From Candidatus Bathyarchaeia archaeon (GTDB lineage Archaea; Thermoproteota; Bathyarchaeia; 40CM-2-53-6), in the NCBI GenBank assembly GCA_035935655.1, contig DASYWW010000013.1, positions 88,275 to 152,274 of the forward strand: a DNA stretch of 64,000 nt, given 5' to 3'. Shown here in pieces: positions 43,483-51,863 of the stretch (position 1 is the first letter of the stretch; each line of letters begins with the position of its first letter). The position numbers and the translations under genes are program-made. Under the pieces are notes generated by a model. It saw nothing but the letters and a program-made list of their open reading frames with translations. It was not told the DNA's origin and did not search any database.

Positions 43483-43938
43483 ATGCAATCAGTCACCACC
43501 AAGGTCAAACCAATCCCGGCAGGCTATCACAGCGTCACCCCGTACCTGATAGTTGAGGGAGCGCCGAAACTAATTGCCTTCTTAAAGCAAACCTTCAACG
43601 CTGAAGAGGTTGCTCGAATGAACGGCCCCGACGGTCGCGTCGCGCACGCTGAAGTGAAAATCGGCGACTCCATTGTAATGATGTCCGACTCAACCGCCGA
43701 GTTCAAACCTGCAGAGAGCCAACTATACGTGTACGTGGACGATATTGACGTGGCTTACAAGCGAGCCTTGGACGCGGGCGCGATCTCTGTCAGGGAGCCT
43801 AAGAACCAATTCTATGGCGACCGGAGCGCCTCGGTCAAGGACCCCACGGGAAACACTTGGGGAATCGCCACTCACGTCGAAGACGTCTCGCCTGAAGAAA
43901 TGCAGAAACGAATGAAGGAACAATCCCTGGGCCAATAA
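43483..43938 (+). CDS. VOC-superfamily protein (PhnB/glyoxalase-like)
   Basis: A 151-residue vicinal-oxygen-chelate protein with two beta-alpha-beta-beta-beta units. The first is YHSVTPYLIVEGAPKLIAFLKQTFNAEEVARM ... VAHAEVKIGDSIVMMSD. The second is QLYVYVDDIDVAYKRALDAGAISVREPKNQFYGDRSASVKDPTGNTWGIATHVEDVS. The PhnB-like order suggests a metal-dependent isomerase, lyase or resistance-type binding protein with unknown substrate. Monocistronic, ATG start. Confidence 0.88.
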   Translation: MQSVTTKVKPIPAGYHSVTPYLIVEGAPKLIAFLKQTFNAEEVARMNGPDGRVAHAEVKIGDSIVMMSDSTAEFKPAESQLYVYVDDIDVAYKRALDAGAISVREPKNQFYGDRSASVKDPTGNTWGIATHVEDVSPEEMQKRMKEQSLGQ

Positions 43939-44098
43939 CCTATTCCGCCCGACATCACCATTTTCCCTTCTCATTTTTTTTGGCGTAATCAAGCCAATCT
44001 CTGCATCTGCATTTTTCAAACTGCAGGTCCTGCTACCTGGACTACGCGCGGCTCCAAAATGGAAAGACCCAATACTCCGAATCGGTGCGTTCCAATCA

Positions 44099-44878
44099 AT
44101 GGTTCTCTCCACCTCGGAGAAACAATTTTCCTCGCGGGAAGGGTGGTTGAAGAACGAAAGCGTCCGTCTCCACTACGTTGAGAGCGGCTGGGATTCACCT
44201 TCCAACCTCACACCTGTAGTCTACGCGCATACCGGGTTTGGCACAGCTGAGGTCTTCATTCCAGAGATGAAGGCGCTCTCACCAAGGAGGTGCGTTGCAT
44301 GCAGCCTGAGAGGATGCGGCAGCAGCGATGCTCCAGCGGCGGGCTACTCTTTCGACGAGAACGTCTCGGACCTTAACGCCGTCGTCAATCATCTAGCTTT
44401 CGATAGGATATGCGTCATGGGCTGGTCTCTCGGAGTAACCTACTCGATAGCCTTCGCCGCTCAGCGCCCAGAACTTGTCTCAGGACTGGTCCTCCTAGAC
44501 TATCCTGCCAGGCATCCCCAGTTCTCGGCCGGATGGGCAGAGAGATGGTCATCCGAGCCTTCCGTAAAGGACAACCCCGACCGGATGAGAGGAATGCGCG
44601 GCCTGGAACGAGAGTCAACAGAGGTACTCCTCTGGGAGAAGCTGGACGCGATAAAATCTCCAATTCTCCTAATAGGTGGTGGTGCTGAGGGAGCTTTGCT
44701 CAAAGAGGAACACGTCGAAAAGTACAGACAACACTGCCGAAACTTGGAAGTCGCCATCTTTCCCGACTCAGGGCATATAGTCTGGCAGCCGGACTACGAC
44801 AGGTTCATCAGCCGACTAAACAAGTTCCTCGATTACATAGACAAGCAGCGTGATCGAGAGAAGGCCCGTGGCGGTTAA
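44099..44878 (+). CDS. Alpha/beta hydrolase
   Basis: A 259-residue hydrolase. Early text VRLHYVESGWDSPSNLTPVVYAHTGFGTAEVF places the oxyanion region; the nucleophile elbow is VMGWSLGVTYSIAFA near residue 107; the acid is probably in SPILLIGGGAEGA (no clear Asp); His is in FPDSGHIVWQPDY near 227. It resembles haloalkane-dehalogenase/epoxide-hydrolase-like or hydroxymuconate-type hydrolases without decisive motifs. It converges with the SDR pseudogene. Confidence 0.82.
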   Translation: MVLSTSEKQFSSREGWLKNESVRLHYVESGWDSPSNLTPVVYAHTGFGTAEVFIPEMKALSPRRCVACSLRGCGSSDAPAAGYSFDENVSDLNAVVNHLAFDRICVMGWSLGVTYSIAFAAQRPELVSGLVLLDYPARHPQFSAGWAERWSSEPSVKDNPDRMRGMRGLERESTEVLLWEKLDAIKSPILLIGGGAEGALLKEEHVEKYRQHCRNLEVAIFPDSGHIVWQPDYDRFISRLNKFLDYIDKQRDREKARGG

Positions 44879-44917
44879 TTACTGACAGCGCTTTCCTCAT
44901 AGTTACTGGCCATTGAG

Positions 44918-45738
44918 CTAGTCCACGAGTTCTCCGCAGCTCGCATTCACAGTTGTGGCGGTGATGGCACTCGCGTAATCTGACGCCATCAAGACAGCAG
45001 CATTCGCCACTTCCGGAAGCATCGGGGCTCGCTTCAACGCCGTGACCTGTGCTTCTGATTCAGCTACCGATTCAGCCGTGGTCCCTCTTAGCTTGGCAAG
45101 GTGAGAGAACACTTCCTGGAGTACCGGGTTGTCTGGGGTGCCACCTGTCCGCAAACACACAACCCGCACTCCTCGCGGACCAACCTCGAAACCTAGCTGT
45201 CGGCAGAGGGATTCTATCGCCGCGCCTCCGATCGCAAAGCCACCCATGTTAGGTCTCGGCAACCGTGCGTTAGGAGCTGTTAACGCGAGGATGACCCCAA
45301 TTCCTTGCTTTTCCATGAAACGAGCCGCGGCGGTCATTGTGATGAAATTCGATCTTACCTTGTCGAATGCGGCATTCCCAAATCTTTCTTCTGAAAGATC
45401 ATTCAGGCGTGAGCCCATTGCTACACTTGTCCCAATGAGGTTGAAGGATATGTCCAGCTTTCCAGTATTTGACGTAATGTCGCGCAGATGAGCCTCGACA
45501 GATCTCTGATCAAGAGCATCGACTTCGGCGGCCTTCGCGGTTCCATTTGTCTCCGAGATCTCTCGAGCCAGAGTGTCGAGTGAGCTTCCCGTTCGACCTG
45601 CAAGATAGACTGCAGCCCCCTCCTCCCGAATGCCTTCGCGACTGCGCTCCCAACGCCTCCTCCTGCTCCGTAAACTACGGCGACCTTTCCAGCTAGTAAT
45701 TTCAGACCTTGGTGCTGGTGTGACATTTGAGAATTCAT
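44918..45738 (-). pseudogene. Short-chain dehydrogenase/reductase, frameshifted
   Basis: The N-terminal frame (from 45738) begins GKVAVVYGAGGGVGSAVAKAF, the Gly-rich SDR nucleotide motif, then loses similarity. A neighbouring frame continues correctly with EEGAAVYLAGRTGSSLDTLAREI ... SNTGKLDISFNLIG, then ITMTAAARFMEKQGIGVILALTA and GVRVVCLRTGGTPDNP to 44918. The shift lies near 45615-45632, in a CCCCCTCCTCCC tract. The catalytic Tyr-x3-Lys is not clear: the expected site reads FAIGGAAIESLCRQL. This may be a degenerate SDR as well as frameshifted, unless the shift is an assembly error. Confidence 0.8.
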
Positions 45739-45814
45739 CCGGACCGATAAGTCAGGCCCTTCTTAAAAGTCGAGAGGTCTATCGAGAAGGTTCGGAGTAT
45801 CCGGAACACAGGTA

Positions 45815-45834
45815 TGTTTCATGGTGCCGAGGGC
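45815..45834. repeat. tRNA-Phe 3'-end duplicate (att-like), distal copy
   Basis: Twenty bases identical to 46470-46489, the 3' end of the tRNA-Phe gene with its encoded CCA and flank (contains CATGGTGCCGAGGGC). The two copies are direct repeats bracketing 635 bp that contain only the Nudix gene. Partial tRNA 3' ends are typical attachment-site scars of tyrosine-recombinase integration. A 12-bp repeat GGTTCCGGGATT also occurs at 45856 and 46445. Confidence 0.7.
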
Positions 45835-45985
45835 GGAATGTAAGGAGGAGTTCACGGTTCCGGGATTTTTCACACCGTTTTTTCTAACATTAGACTTCCA
45901 GGAAAAAGTGTCATGAAAGCACCGAAGTAATCCGCGTGCGTTGGAACTGGTTTAAGACCTGTGCCGGTTCGGTAGCGTATCAATC

Positions 45986-46429
45986 ATGAATGAGGAAACA
46001 GTTAGATCCATTGCTATCTGCGTGTTCAGGAAAGACAGTTCCATCTTCGTAGCGGAGGGCTATGACAAGACGAAGGACGAGATTTTCTACCGGCCTCTCG
46101 GCGGCACCATCGAGTTCGGCGAGTACGGGAATGAAACTGTGGCGCTTGAATTACGTGAGGAGATAGGAGCAGCGGTCACTAATGTTCGATACTTGGGAAC
46201 ACTTGAGAACATCTTTGTCTTTGAAGGTAGGCCAGGCCACGAGCTAGTGCTCGTTTTTGAGGGAGATTTTATCGAGAGATCCTTCTATGAAAAGAAACGA
46301 ATAGAGGGTGTAGAAACAACCGGTAGTTTGCAGGCTGTTTGGAAGCCCTTGGACTTCTTCTTGAATAGTGAAACGTCACTGTATCCTGATGGACTGTTAG
46401 CTCTACTAACTCAACATTGGAATCTCTGA
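45986..46429 (+). CDS. Nudix hydrolase
   Basis: A 147-residue Nudix protein. The Nudix box GGTIEFGEYGNETVALELREEIGA (residues about 39-62) fits GX5EX7REUXEEXGU and would bind Mg2+ to cleave nucleoside-diphosphate-linked substrates. The flanking beta strands RSIAICVFRKDSSIFVAEGYD and NIFVFEGRPGHELVLVFEGDF complete the fold. Substrate unknown. It is enclosed by the duplicated tRNA 3' end, so it may have arrived with an integrating element. Confidence 0.9.
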   Translation: MNEETVRSIAICVFRKDSSIFVAEGYDKTKDEIFYRPLGGTIEFGEYGNETVALELREEIGAAVTNVRYLGTLENIFVFEGRPGHELVLVFEGDFIERSFYEKKRIEGVETTGSLQAVWKPLDFFLNSETSLYPDGLLALLTQHWNL

Positions 46430-46479
46430 AGGCATTTGGCGTGTGGTTCCGGGATTGGAACGACGGGTCTGTTTCATGG

Positions 46480-46617
46480 TGCCGAGGGCAGGATTTGAAC
46501 CTGCGACTGGGCCGGTCTCTGTTAAGTGACCGTCAGCCCGGTGTCAGATGTTGCCATCTTCAGCCGGGTGCTCTCCATAGCCTCCTCTATCAGAGGAACA
46601 GGCTGAGCTACCTCGGC
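46480..46617 (-). tRNA. tRNA-Phe (GAA) with three introns
   Basis: On the minus strand acceptor GCCGAGG pairs with CCTCGGC, the discriminator is A and CCA is encoded at 46477-46479. Removing three segments gives a 74-nt cloverleaf with D-arm GCTC-AGCCTGGGA-GAGC, anticodon arm CCCGG-CTGAAGA-CCGGG (GAA) and T-loop TTCAAAT. Intron 1 (46577-46598, 22 nt, D-loop) has central helix AGCC/GGCT. Intron 2 (46543-46557, 15 nt) is at the canonical 37/38 site, with three of four central pairs. Intron 3 (46507-46533, 27 nt, variable region) has GGGC/GCCC and a CGGTC/GACCG hairpin. Introns 1 and 3 fit the BHB consensus fully. Confidence 0.92.
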
Positions 46618-46773
46618 GGGCCTCGGCAATCACGACGCTTTTCTAGAATAGAATTAAGCTTTCTTGATGGTGATTGAGCGAGCGGGGACGAAGGGCGTAA
46701 TGGGTCCGAAGTATCGAAAGGTCTTAACTGCGGTCTCTTCGAGCGTGCCGAGCCATAGAATAGTGTCTGACTG

Positions 46774-48102
46774 TTGACTGTTGACTCACAAGCACAGGGC
46801 GTCGGCTCAAGTTCAGGTTGGCTGGCGAGGCTGGGTACTCTGTCCATTCTCTACATTGCCGTCTTTCTCACCCGGATAGGGTTCGGCGTCATCTTGGTCC
46901 TCTTCCCGATCTATCTTCCGATTCCCAAGACTCAATCCGCGCTCGCGGGCGCAGTAACTGCGATCTATCCGGTGGTTGAGGGAGTTTCAGCTCTCCCCGT
47001 TGGTGCTTACGTGGACCGTAAGGGCCGGAAAAAATTGTTCGTAGCTGGTTTGGCGCTCATTGCAATCTTGAGCTTGGTAATTGGACTGTCCAACAATCTC
47101 GCGCTCGTAGGCGGTGCCCACGGCCTGGAAGGTTTGGCCGCAGCCATGGTAACAGTTGCCTCCCTGACGATGATTACCGACTTGACTGTTGTGACCAACC
47201 GGGGGGTTAGTATGGGTGGATTCGACCTCGCCAATCTGGCAGGTTATGGGGTAGGTATAGTCCTGGGGTTTGTGTTCAGCGGCGTCTTCGCCGCTGACCT
47301 CGGAGAAAGCTTCCTAGTGGTTTCTGCCATCCTCGGGGTCTCAGCCGTTGCTGTATTTCTCATCCTTCGCGAACCGGCGCACGTCGCGCATGAGCGAAGA
47401 AGTCTCAAGCAGATGTATTCCAGCCTCACAAGCGACGTGGCAGCGATTCTTCCCGTATGGTTCGCTCTTACGGTTGTACTCGGGTTCTACATCTTCTTGC
47501 CTAGGATTGTCGCCCGTATGGGAAGATCAGATCTTTCCGAGTCTGCACCTGCCATACTTCTCGTGTTGGTGCTTCTCGGAGCTGGAGCTATCTTGTTCGG
47601 GCGGCTGTCGGACAAGTTCGGCCGAACCAAAATAATGGCGGTTGGAGCACTGGGCGAGATAGGATTTCTTCTGGTTCTCCCTGGGATTTTCGCGCCGCTG
47701 ATCAGCATTCCCCCCGGCACGCCTTGGATTGACTCCTACAACAAGATAGGGCCCATCGGCATTGTAGCGGCGGGTTTGTTCTTTCTCGGGTCAGCCTTGG
47801 TTCCTTCAATCCTCGCGTTCATAGGCGACAACGCTGCCAAAGAGTATCGGGGCTCGGCAATGGGACTGTACAGTCTAATGCTTAGCGGGGGAATAGCAGC
47901 CGGACTCGTACTAGCTGGAATAGCGGACGATCTTGGCGGTGTTCAAGCGGTCTTCTACTCCGCAGCGATAATCTTCTCAGGTCTAAGCCTTACAAGCGGC
48001 TACTTACTTTACCGGAACAAGCAGTTTGCGAAATCGTCGAGTGCCGTTTGCAAGGCTCCCAACAGTTCCGCCAAGATTGTTTCCCCGAGACGAATCTCGT
48101 AA
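46774..48102 (+). CDS. Major facilitator superfamily transporter
   Basis: A 442-residue protein with about twelve hydrophobic helices. The inter-helix 2-3 MFS motif reads GAYVDRKGRKKLFVAG near residue 70, and its second-half counterpart is FGRLSDKFGRTKIMAVG near 275. These two G-x3-D-(R/K)-x-G-R-(R/K) loops identify the family. The substrate cannot be told. The TTG start at 46774 gives a short polar head. The gene starts 157 bases from the tRNA-Phe 5' end, divergently. Confidence 0.9.
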   Translation: MTVDSQAQGVGSSSGWLARLGTLSILYIAVFLTRIGFGVILVLFPIYLPIPKTQSALAGAVTAIYPVVEGVSALPVGAYVDRKGRKKLFVAGLALIAILSLVIGLSNNLALVGGAHGLEGLAAAMVTVASLTMITDLTVVTNRGVSMGGFDLANLAGYGVGIVLGFVFSGVFAADLGESFLVVSAILGVSAVAVFLILREPAHVAHERRSLKQMYSSLTSDVAAILPVWFALTVVLGFYIFLPRIVARMGRSDLSESAPAILLVLVLLGAGAILFGRLSDKFGRTKIMAVGALGEIGFLLVLPGIFAPLISIPPGTPWIDSYNKIGPIGIVAAGLFFLGSALVPSILAFIGDNAAKEYRGSAMGLYSLMLSGGIAAGLVLAGIADDLGGVQAVFYSAAIIFSGLSLTSGYLLYRNKQFAKSSSAVCKAPNSSAKIVSPRRIS

Positions 48103-48142
48103 GAGATAAGTCTCTTAGTCTCTAACGACATTCTGACCTCTC

Positions 48143-48886
48143 TTGAGAGAGCAATCCGTTCAGACTACTTGGGTTGCTAAGAAGCTCGAATGGTTTGGAA
48201 TGACAGTAGTAAAGCGGTACCTATCAAAAGACAACGATAGCAGGGATCTCAGGGACGTGCATTCCAATCCGGAATTCTACGATAAGGGCATCGATCTAGT
48301 TCTCAACCTTCCAAACCTCCGGAAGAGGACAATCGATCTCAAGGTCGACTCGTACATCGGATCTGATCCATCGCGCAAGATAAGAGGTCTATGCAATCCA
48401 GACAGCGGTTTCATTCTACTTGAGACAATCAGCCAGCTCCAGTATGATAGATTGAGAAATGCTTCGAGTGGTACTCTACCTGTTAGACAAAAGGCAGATG
48501 TCCCTGGCTGGTTCTTTACTAGCTCTGCCGACGAGGTCTATTACTACTTCCTCGCTCTGCTAAACTCAGAGAACCAGCTAAATCCGCTCTACGAGGAATA
48601 TGTGGAGCTTGTTAAGGGGAACCAACCGACAGATGAAGTCGAAAATCGTCTATTACGAGAACTGCGCGTAGATAGGGACCTATTAGTGACCTTCTCACTT
48701 TCAGAGGCGAGAGCTTGGTATGAGACTGTCCCCGAAACGATGTTCCATGGGTACGCTCCAGCTCCTAACCCGAGTTACCTTACCCTAAGTAAGAGAGTTA
48801 AGCGCGATCTATTCATCTCAAACGGAATTGGGAAGAGTCATGGTTCAATCTTCTCCTTGGTAAAGCCGAGATCGGCTTCTCCGTAG
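48143..48886 (+). CDS. Probable type II restriction endonuclease (PD-(D/E)XK-like)
   Basis: A 247-residue protein without a recognised family. It contains a plausible PD-(D/E)XK core: KGIDLVLNLPNLRKRTIDLKVDSYIG places Asp51 and Asp65-Leu-Lys67 in the required geometry, on predicted strands. It lies tail to tail, 25 bases from a DNA methyltransferase gene, the usual arrangement for type II restriction-modification. The N-terminal AKKLEWFGMTVVKRYLSKD could be DNA-contacting. Start TTG 48143. The restriction role is inferred from motif and neighbour. Confidence 0.6.
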   Translation: MREQSVQTTWVAKKLEWFGMTVVKRYLSKDNDSRDLRDVHSNPEFYDKGIDLVLNLPNLRKRTIDLKVDSYIGSDPSRKIRGLCNPDSGFILLETISQLQYDRLRNASSGTLPVRQKADVPGWFFTSSADEVYYYFLALLNSENQLNPLYEEYVELVKGNQPTDEVENRLLRELRVDRDLLVTFSLSEARAWYETVPETMFHGYAPAPNPSYLTLSKRVKRDLFISNGIGKSHGSIFSLVKPRSASP

Positions 48887-48911
48887 TCCAAAACGCAACC
48901 TTATCGTCCGA

Positions 48912-49853
48912 TTACCACCATTTCTTACTGTACTTTAGCGGTGATGTTTTCTCGTCGATCGCTGGCTTTCTGAATACGTATAGATGTTCGTGGGCGATCT
49001 TGTAGAAGTCGTAACTATGCCCACGCCATCTCTGTCGAGTTGTCATCGTCTTGTGTTGAAGCTTGATAATGTCTTCCTTGAGTATGAAACCCACGCTCAG
49101 AAACGCCTGCAATACTCCAAGCGAGATCGGAATGTAATGGCGTCCTTTTCGTGTGTCTCCAATAAGCACTCCGCAGTATCGGTTGTTTTTCAAGACTCTG
49201 TATGATTCGGCCGCGACTTTCCGCATGGCGTCGATATAGGCAGGAAGCTTCAGGCGCGAGAGATCGTCCAAGATCCGTTTTCCGCTATACGATATGATTC
49301 CGGCGTAAGGTGGATGAGTGGCAATAAGGTCGACCGTCTCTTCACCGATCAAATCTAGGTTTCGCGCATCGCCTGCAAACGTTCGAGTCTTTACGCGGCG
49401 CGGTCCATCAAGTGTATTGTAGTCAAAACTCAGCCTGTCTTGCGCTACCATGATGGCGTCCGGGTTGACGTCTACTCCGATCGAGTTGCGGCCGAGGAGT
49501 TTGCTCTCCACGAGCGTAGTGCCGCTTCCACACATCTGGTCGATAACGAGCTCTCCTGGTTTGGAGTATTTTATGATCAAGTTTCGCGGTATGTAGGGAC
49601 TCCAATTCCCCCGATAATTTCCGGAATGGGTCGCCCAGTCGCCCCTACTGGGAAAGCTCCAAACTGTGAATTCTTCCGGTTTGTAATCATTCGGAGGTCC
49701 AAATTCTTTGATTCGCCAAGGTCGACCTATCTCGACATCCACGTTTTCTATCTTCACGTGGTGTTTCTCAGCAGCGAACTTGCGGTACTCTTCTTCGGTT
49801 ATGAGCTGCATTCCCATCAGTTTTGGAGCGGTCGCCGTTTCCTGAACCTGCAA
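48912..49853 (-). CDS. Site-specific DNA methyltransferase (N4/N6 amino type)
   Basis: A 313-residue AdoMet-dependent methyltransferase. Motif I is VIDQMCGSGTTLVES (residues 103-117), followed by IGVDVNPDAI (acidic AdoMet-binding loop). Motif IV is DLIATHPPYAG (175-185), the (D/N/S/T)PP(Y/F) signature of enzymes that methylate exocyclic amino groups. An N-terminal block WSFPSRGDWATHSGNYRGNWSPYIPRN is typical of one type II methylase subgroup. The convergent neighbour is the likely cognate endonuclease. Confidence 0.88.
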   Translation of the reverse strand: MQVQETATAPKLMGMQLITEEEYRKFAAEKHHVKIENVDVEIGRPWRIKEFGPPNDYKPEEFTVWSFPSRGDWATHSGNYRGNWSPYIPRNLIIKYSKPGELVIDQMCGSGTTLVESKLLGRNSIGVDVNPDAIMVAQDRLSFDYNTLDGPRRVKTRTFAGDARNLDLIGEETVDLIATHPPYAGIISYSGKRILDDLSRLKLPAYIDAMRKVAAESYRVLKNNRYCGVLIGDTRKGRHYIPISLGVLQAFLSVGFILKEDIIKLQHKTMTTRQRWRGHSYDFYKIAHEHLYVFRKPAIDEKTSPLKYSKKWW

Positions 49854-49924
49854 AATACCCGCCCATAGCCCCTTCGCTGTTCTAGATTAATCTTGATCAA
49901 GAGAATGGTGGGAGAAGACCCTCT

Positions 49925-50428
49925 TCATTGAATGGTTTTTCTGAGACTGGGTATGACTTCTCCTGTGACCCATTGGACCCCTGCTCCAGATAGAACGTAT
50001 GACCCTTTTTCTGCAATCAGCTTGCCTTCGCGTTTCAGTTCGCTCGCCCGTGCCCTTACGACGGCTCCGCTAGTTGTTTTCCACGAGGATCCAAGGAGTG
50101 TGCTTAGCTCGTCGTCTCCGAAGGTCTTCGGGTGGGTCGCGTAGAGTACGAGTGCCAAAGCTTCTTTGGCCGAGAGCGAATCTGCGGGGACGGTGAGGTA
50201 CGGCCGTCCTTCTCCACTAAACTGTACAATTCCCTTCAGCAAGTCCGAGGGCTCGGAGACCTCTAGATTCTGAACAAGTTCCGGTTTCGTCTGGGCTACT
50301 CCATCTTTGAGTCGTAGATTCTCAACTAGGCCCTCGAACTTGTCGCGGACGTATTCGAAGTCGCCTTCAAGCTCGATTTCTTGGTCACGGGTCCGGATTC
50401 GGAACCTTAGCCTCTTCTCCTGAGACAT
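49925..50428 (-). CDS. Hypothetical protein with wHTH-like C-terminus
   Basis: A 167-residue protein. The first 45 residues form beta strands (LRFRIRTRDQEIELEGDFEYVRDKFEGLVENL). The C-terminal part (LSAKEALALVLYATHPKTFGDDELSTLLGSSWKTTSGAVVRARASELKREGKLIAEKGSYVLSGAGVQWV) reads as a winged helix with a recognition helix and wing. I know no named family. It is upstream of, and divergent from, the tail of the methyltransferase region and may belong to the host core. Confidence 0.65.
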   Translation of the reverse strand: MSQEKRLRFRIRTRDQEIELEGDFEYVRDKFEGLVENLRLKDGVAQTKPELVQNLEVSEPSDLLKGIVQFSGEGRPYLTVPADSLSAKEALALVLYATHPKTFGDDELSTLLGSSWKTTSGAVVRARASELKREGKLIAEKGSYVLSGAGVQWVTGEVIPSLRKTIQ

Positions 50429-50525
50429 GATTGTGTGTTCGAGTGTGTATTCGGCGGTCTATTTCGAGCTTTCCAATCAGAAAGCTGAGGTGGGTGAAAC
50501 TAAAGCCTGCAGAATGTCGAAATTC

Positions 50526-50702
50526 CTACACCCATTTGCCAAGTATCTTTTTGCAATCGGGACAGAGTCCGTGTCTTGAGATCGCCGTGGCCTTGCCGCA
50601 CCTCGCACACTTCCGCCGTCCGTGCGCTTTGGTTCGCGGAGGCTGATAGAATCTTCCTCTGAATCCTGCCGGCTTTACCGAATATTTCCCCCTGCGAGGC
50701 AT
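50526..50702 (-). CDS. Small basic zinc-ribbon protein, 58 aa
   Basis: From the ATG at 50702 the product is 58 residues, very basic at the N-terminus (MPRRGKYSVKPAGFRGRFYQPPRTKAHGRRK) with one four-Cys zinc ribbon CARCGKATAISRHGLCPDCKK. The size and composition resemble ribosome-associated or RNA-binding archaeal mini-proteins. The longer frame to 50756 adds an unlikely extension. No exact family recognised. Confidence 0.6.
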   Translation of the reverse strand: MPRRGKYSVKPAGFRGRFYQPPRTKAHGRRKCARCGKATAISRHGLCPDCKKILGKWV

Positions 50703-50893
50703 AGTGAACCATTCCTTCGGGGGGAAATCCTCGTTGATATGGAGATAGTTACGCACGCTATGCGAGACTGAAGGGATCTAATGCTTGGCGTAGCGTAACG
50801 CTCGGGTCGAGAAAATATCTAATGACTACAAAAGAAATATTGGGGTTTGTATCTTCCAACTTCCTTGTCCTGGCTCGATCTCGTCTTGTTGAC

Positions 50894-51385
50894 CTAGAAC
50901 TGGTCTTTTGTGATGGTTTGTTTGTGGGCGTTCTGGCCTTCGAGAGCGTGTACAACTGTCACGACTACTTTGACGGTCGGTATGAGAGCCATTGCGAGGA
51001 AGATCAATGGATATGCCCAGGGTGCGCTGGCGAAGAAGCCGCTGACCATTGTCTGCATGACGCTGTAGAGGATGTATAGAGCCATCAGCTGGAAGACCCA
51101 GGCGAGAACTGGCGCGTAAGCCTTGTACGCTTTGTAAGTATCCGAAACTGCATTGGCGAGCTGTGTACCATACTTCAACAGGACCGCGGCAACTACGAGC
51201 CCGATCGTAAAGATGACGAAGCTTTCAATGCTGAACGTTGTGCCTGGAACTGTCTGGGTGATTCCTGGAAAGCCCAGGACGATGCTCTGGACCACGATGA
51301 GGACGATGATTCCCGCGAGGAGTCGAATTATGGAAGGCATCATGGGCCGAAAGTCGCCGAACGGTTCCTGTGTATTGGTCGGCAT
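50894..51385 (-). CDS. Four-helix membrane protein
   Basis: A 163-residue protein with four hydrophobic segments: IIRLLAGIIVLIVVQSIVLGF, FVIFTIGLVVAAVLLKYG, VLAWVFQLMALYILYSVMQTMV and WAYPLIFLAMALIPTVKVVVTVV. The termini are short and polar. I recognise no family. It starts 139 bases from a divergent small regulator-like gene. Confidence 0.65.
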   Translation of the reverse strand: MPTNTQEPFGDFRPMMPSIIRLLAGIIVLIVVQSIVLGFPGITQTVPGTTFSIESFVIFTIGLVVAAVLLKYGTQLANAVSDTYKAYKAYAPVLAWVFQLMALYILYSVMQTMVSGFFASAPWAYPLIFLAMALIPTVKVVVTVVHALEGQNAHKQTITKDQF

Positions 51386-51524
51386 CTCAAAACCACTTTT
51401 TCCAAGAGCTAACTAGTCCGCCGGCCGATTAGCCCATGGCCTAACTTTCCGACATGCCTCACCGTTACACTAGGCGCTTAGCCATGTCCCTTAGTCCCTA
51501 TAGTGAGAAGGAGATGAATGCGCG

Positions 51525-51800
51525 ATGGCCGAGCTGAAGGTCTACCTCTCCCAGGAACTTGACAAGAGATTCAGGGTACTGGCTATGAGCGTCTATGGAT
51601 ACGGTAGAGGTTCTCTGAGTGAGGCGGCCGTGGACGCACTCACGAAATGGTGTGATGAGCATGAGGCACGCACGTCGGGCCAGCGACAAAAAGTCGGGCC
51701 CACGCTCTCGAATTCGGATCCTGTCTCGCGTGCTGAAGAGCGGCCTGGAGTCGCCGCCTCTGGAAATGGAGAAGGCTCGAGCTCCGCTATGTCAACCTAG
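51525..51800 (+). CDS. Small regulator-like protein with RHH-like start
   Basis: A 91-residue protein. MAELKVYLSQELDKRFRVLAMSVYGYGRGSLSEAAVDALTKWCDEHEA has the strand-helix-helix pattern of ribbon-helix-helix proteins. The last 40 residues are Ser/Gly/Pro-rich and probably disordered, a layout like the protein at 24233. A DNA-binding role is inferred only. Confidence 0.6.
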   Translation: MAELKVYLSQELDKRFRVLAMSVYGYGRGSLSEAAVDALTKWCDEHEARTSGQRQKVGPTLSNSDPVSRAEERPGVAASGNGEGSSSAMST

Positions 51801-51863
51801 ACCAAACGCTATTTCCCTGTCTCGTGTCATCCGGGACGTTCGAACCCTTCAACACGAGACTAG

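Noticed and set aside
45811..45840. A second tRNA gene near 45.8 kb
   Set aside because: Only the last bases of the tRNA-Phe acceptor arm and CCA flank are present and no cloverleaf can be formed, so I treat it as an att-like scar.
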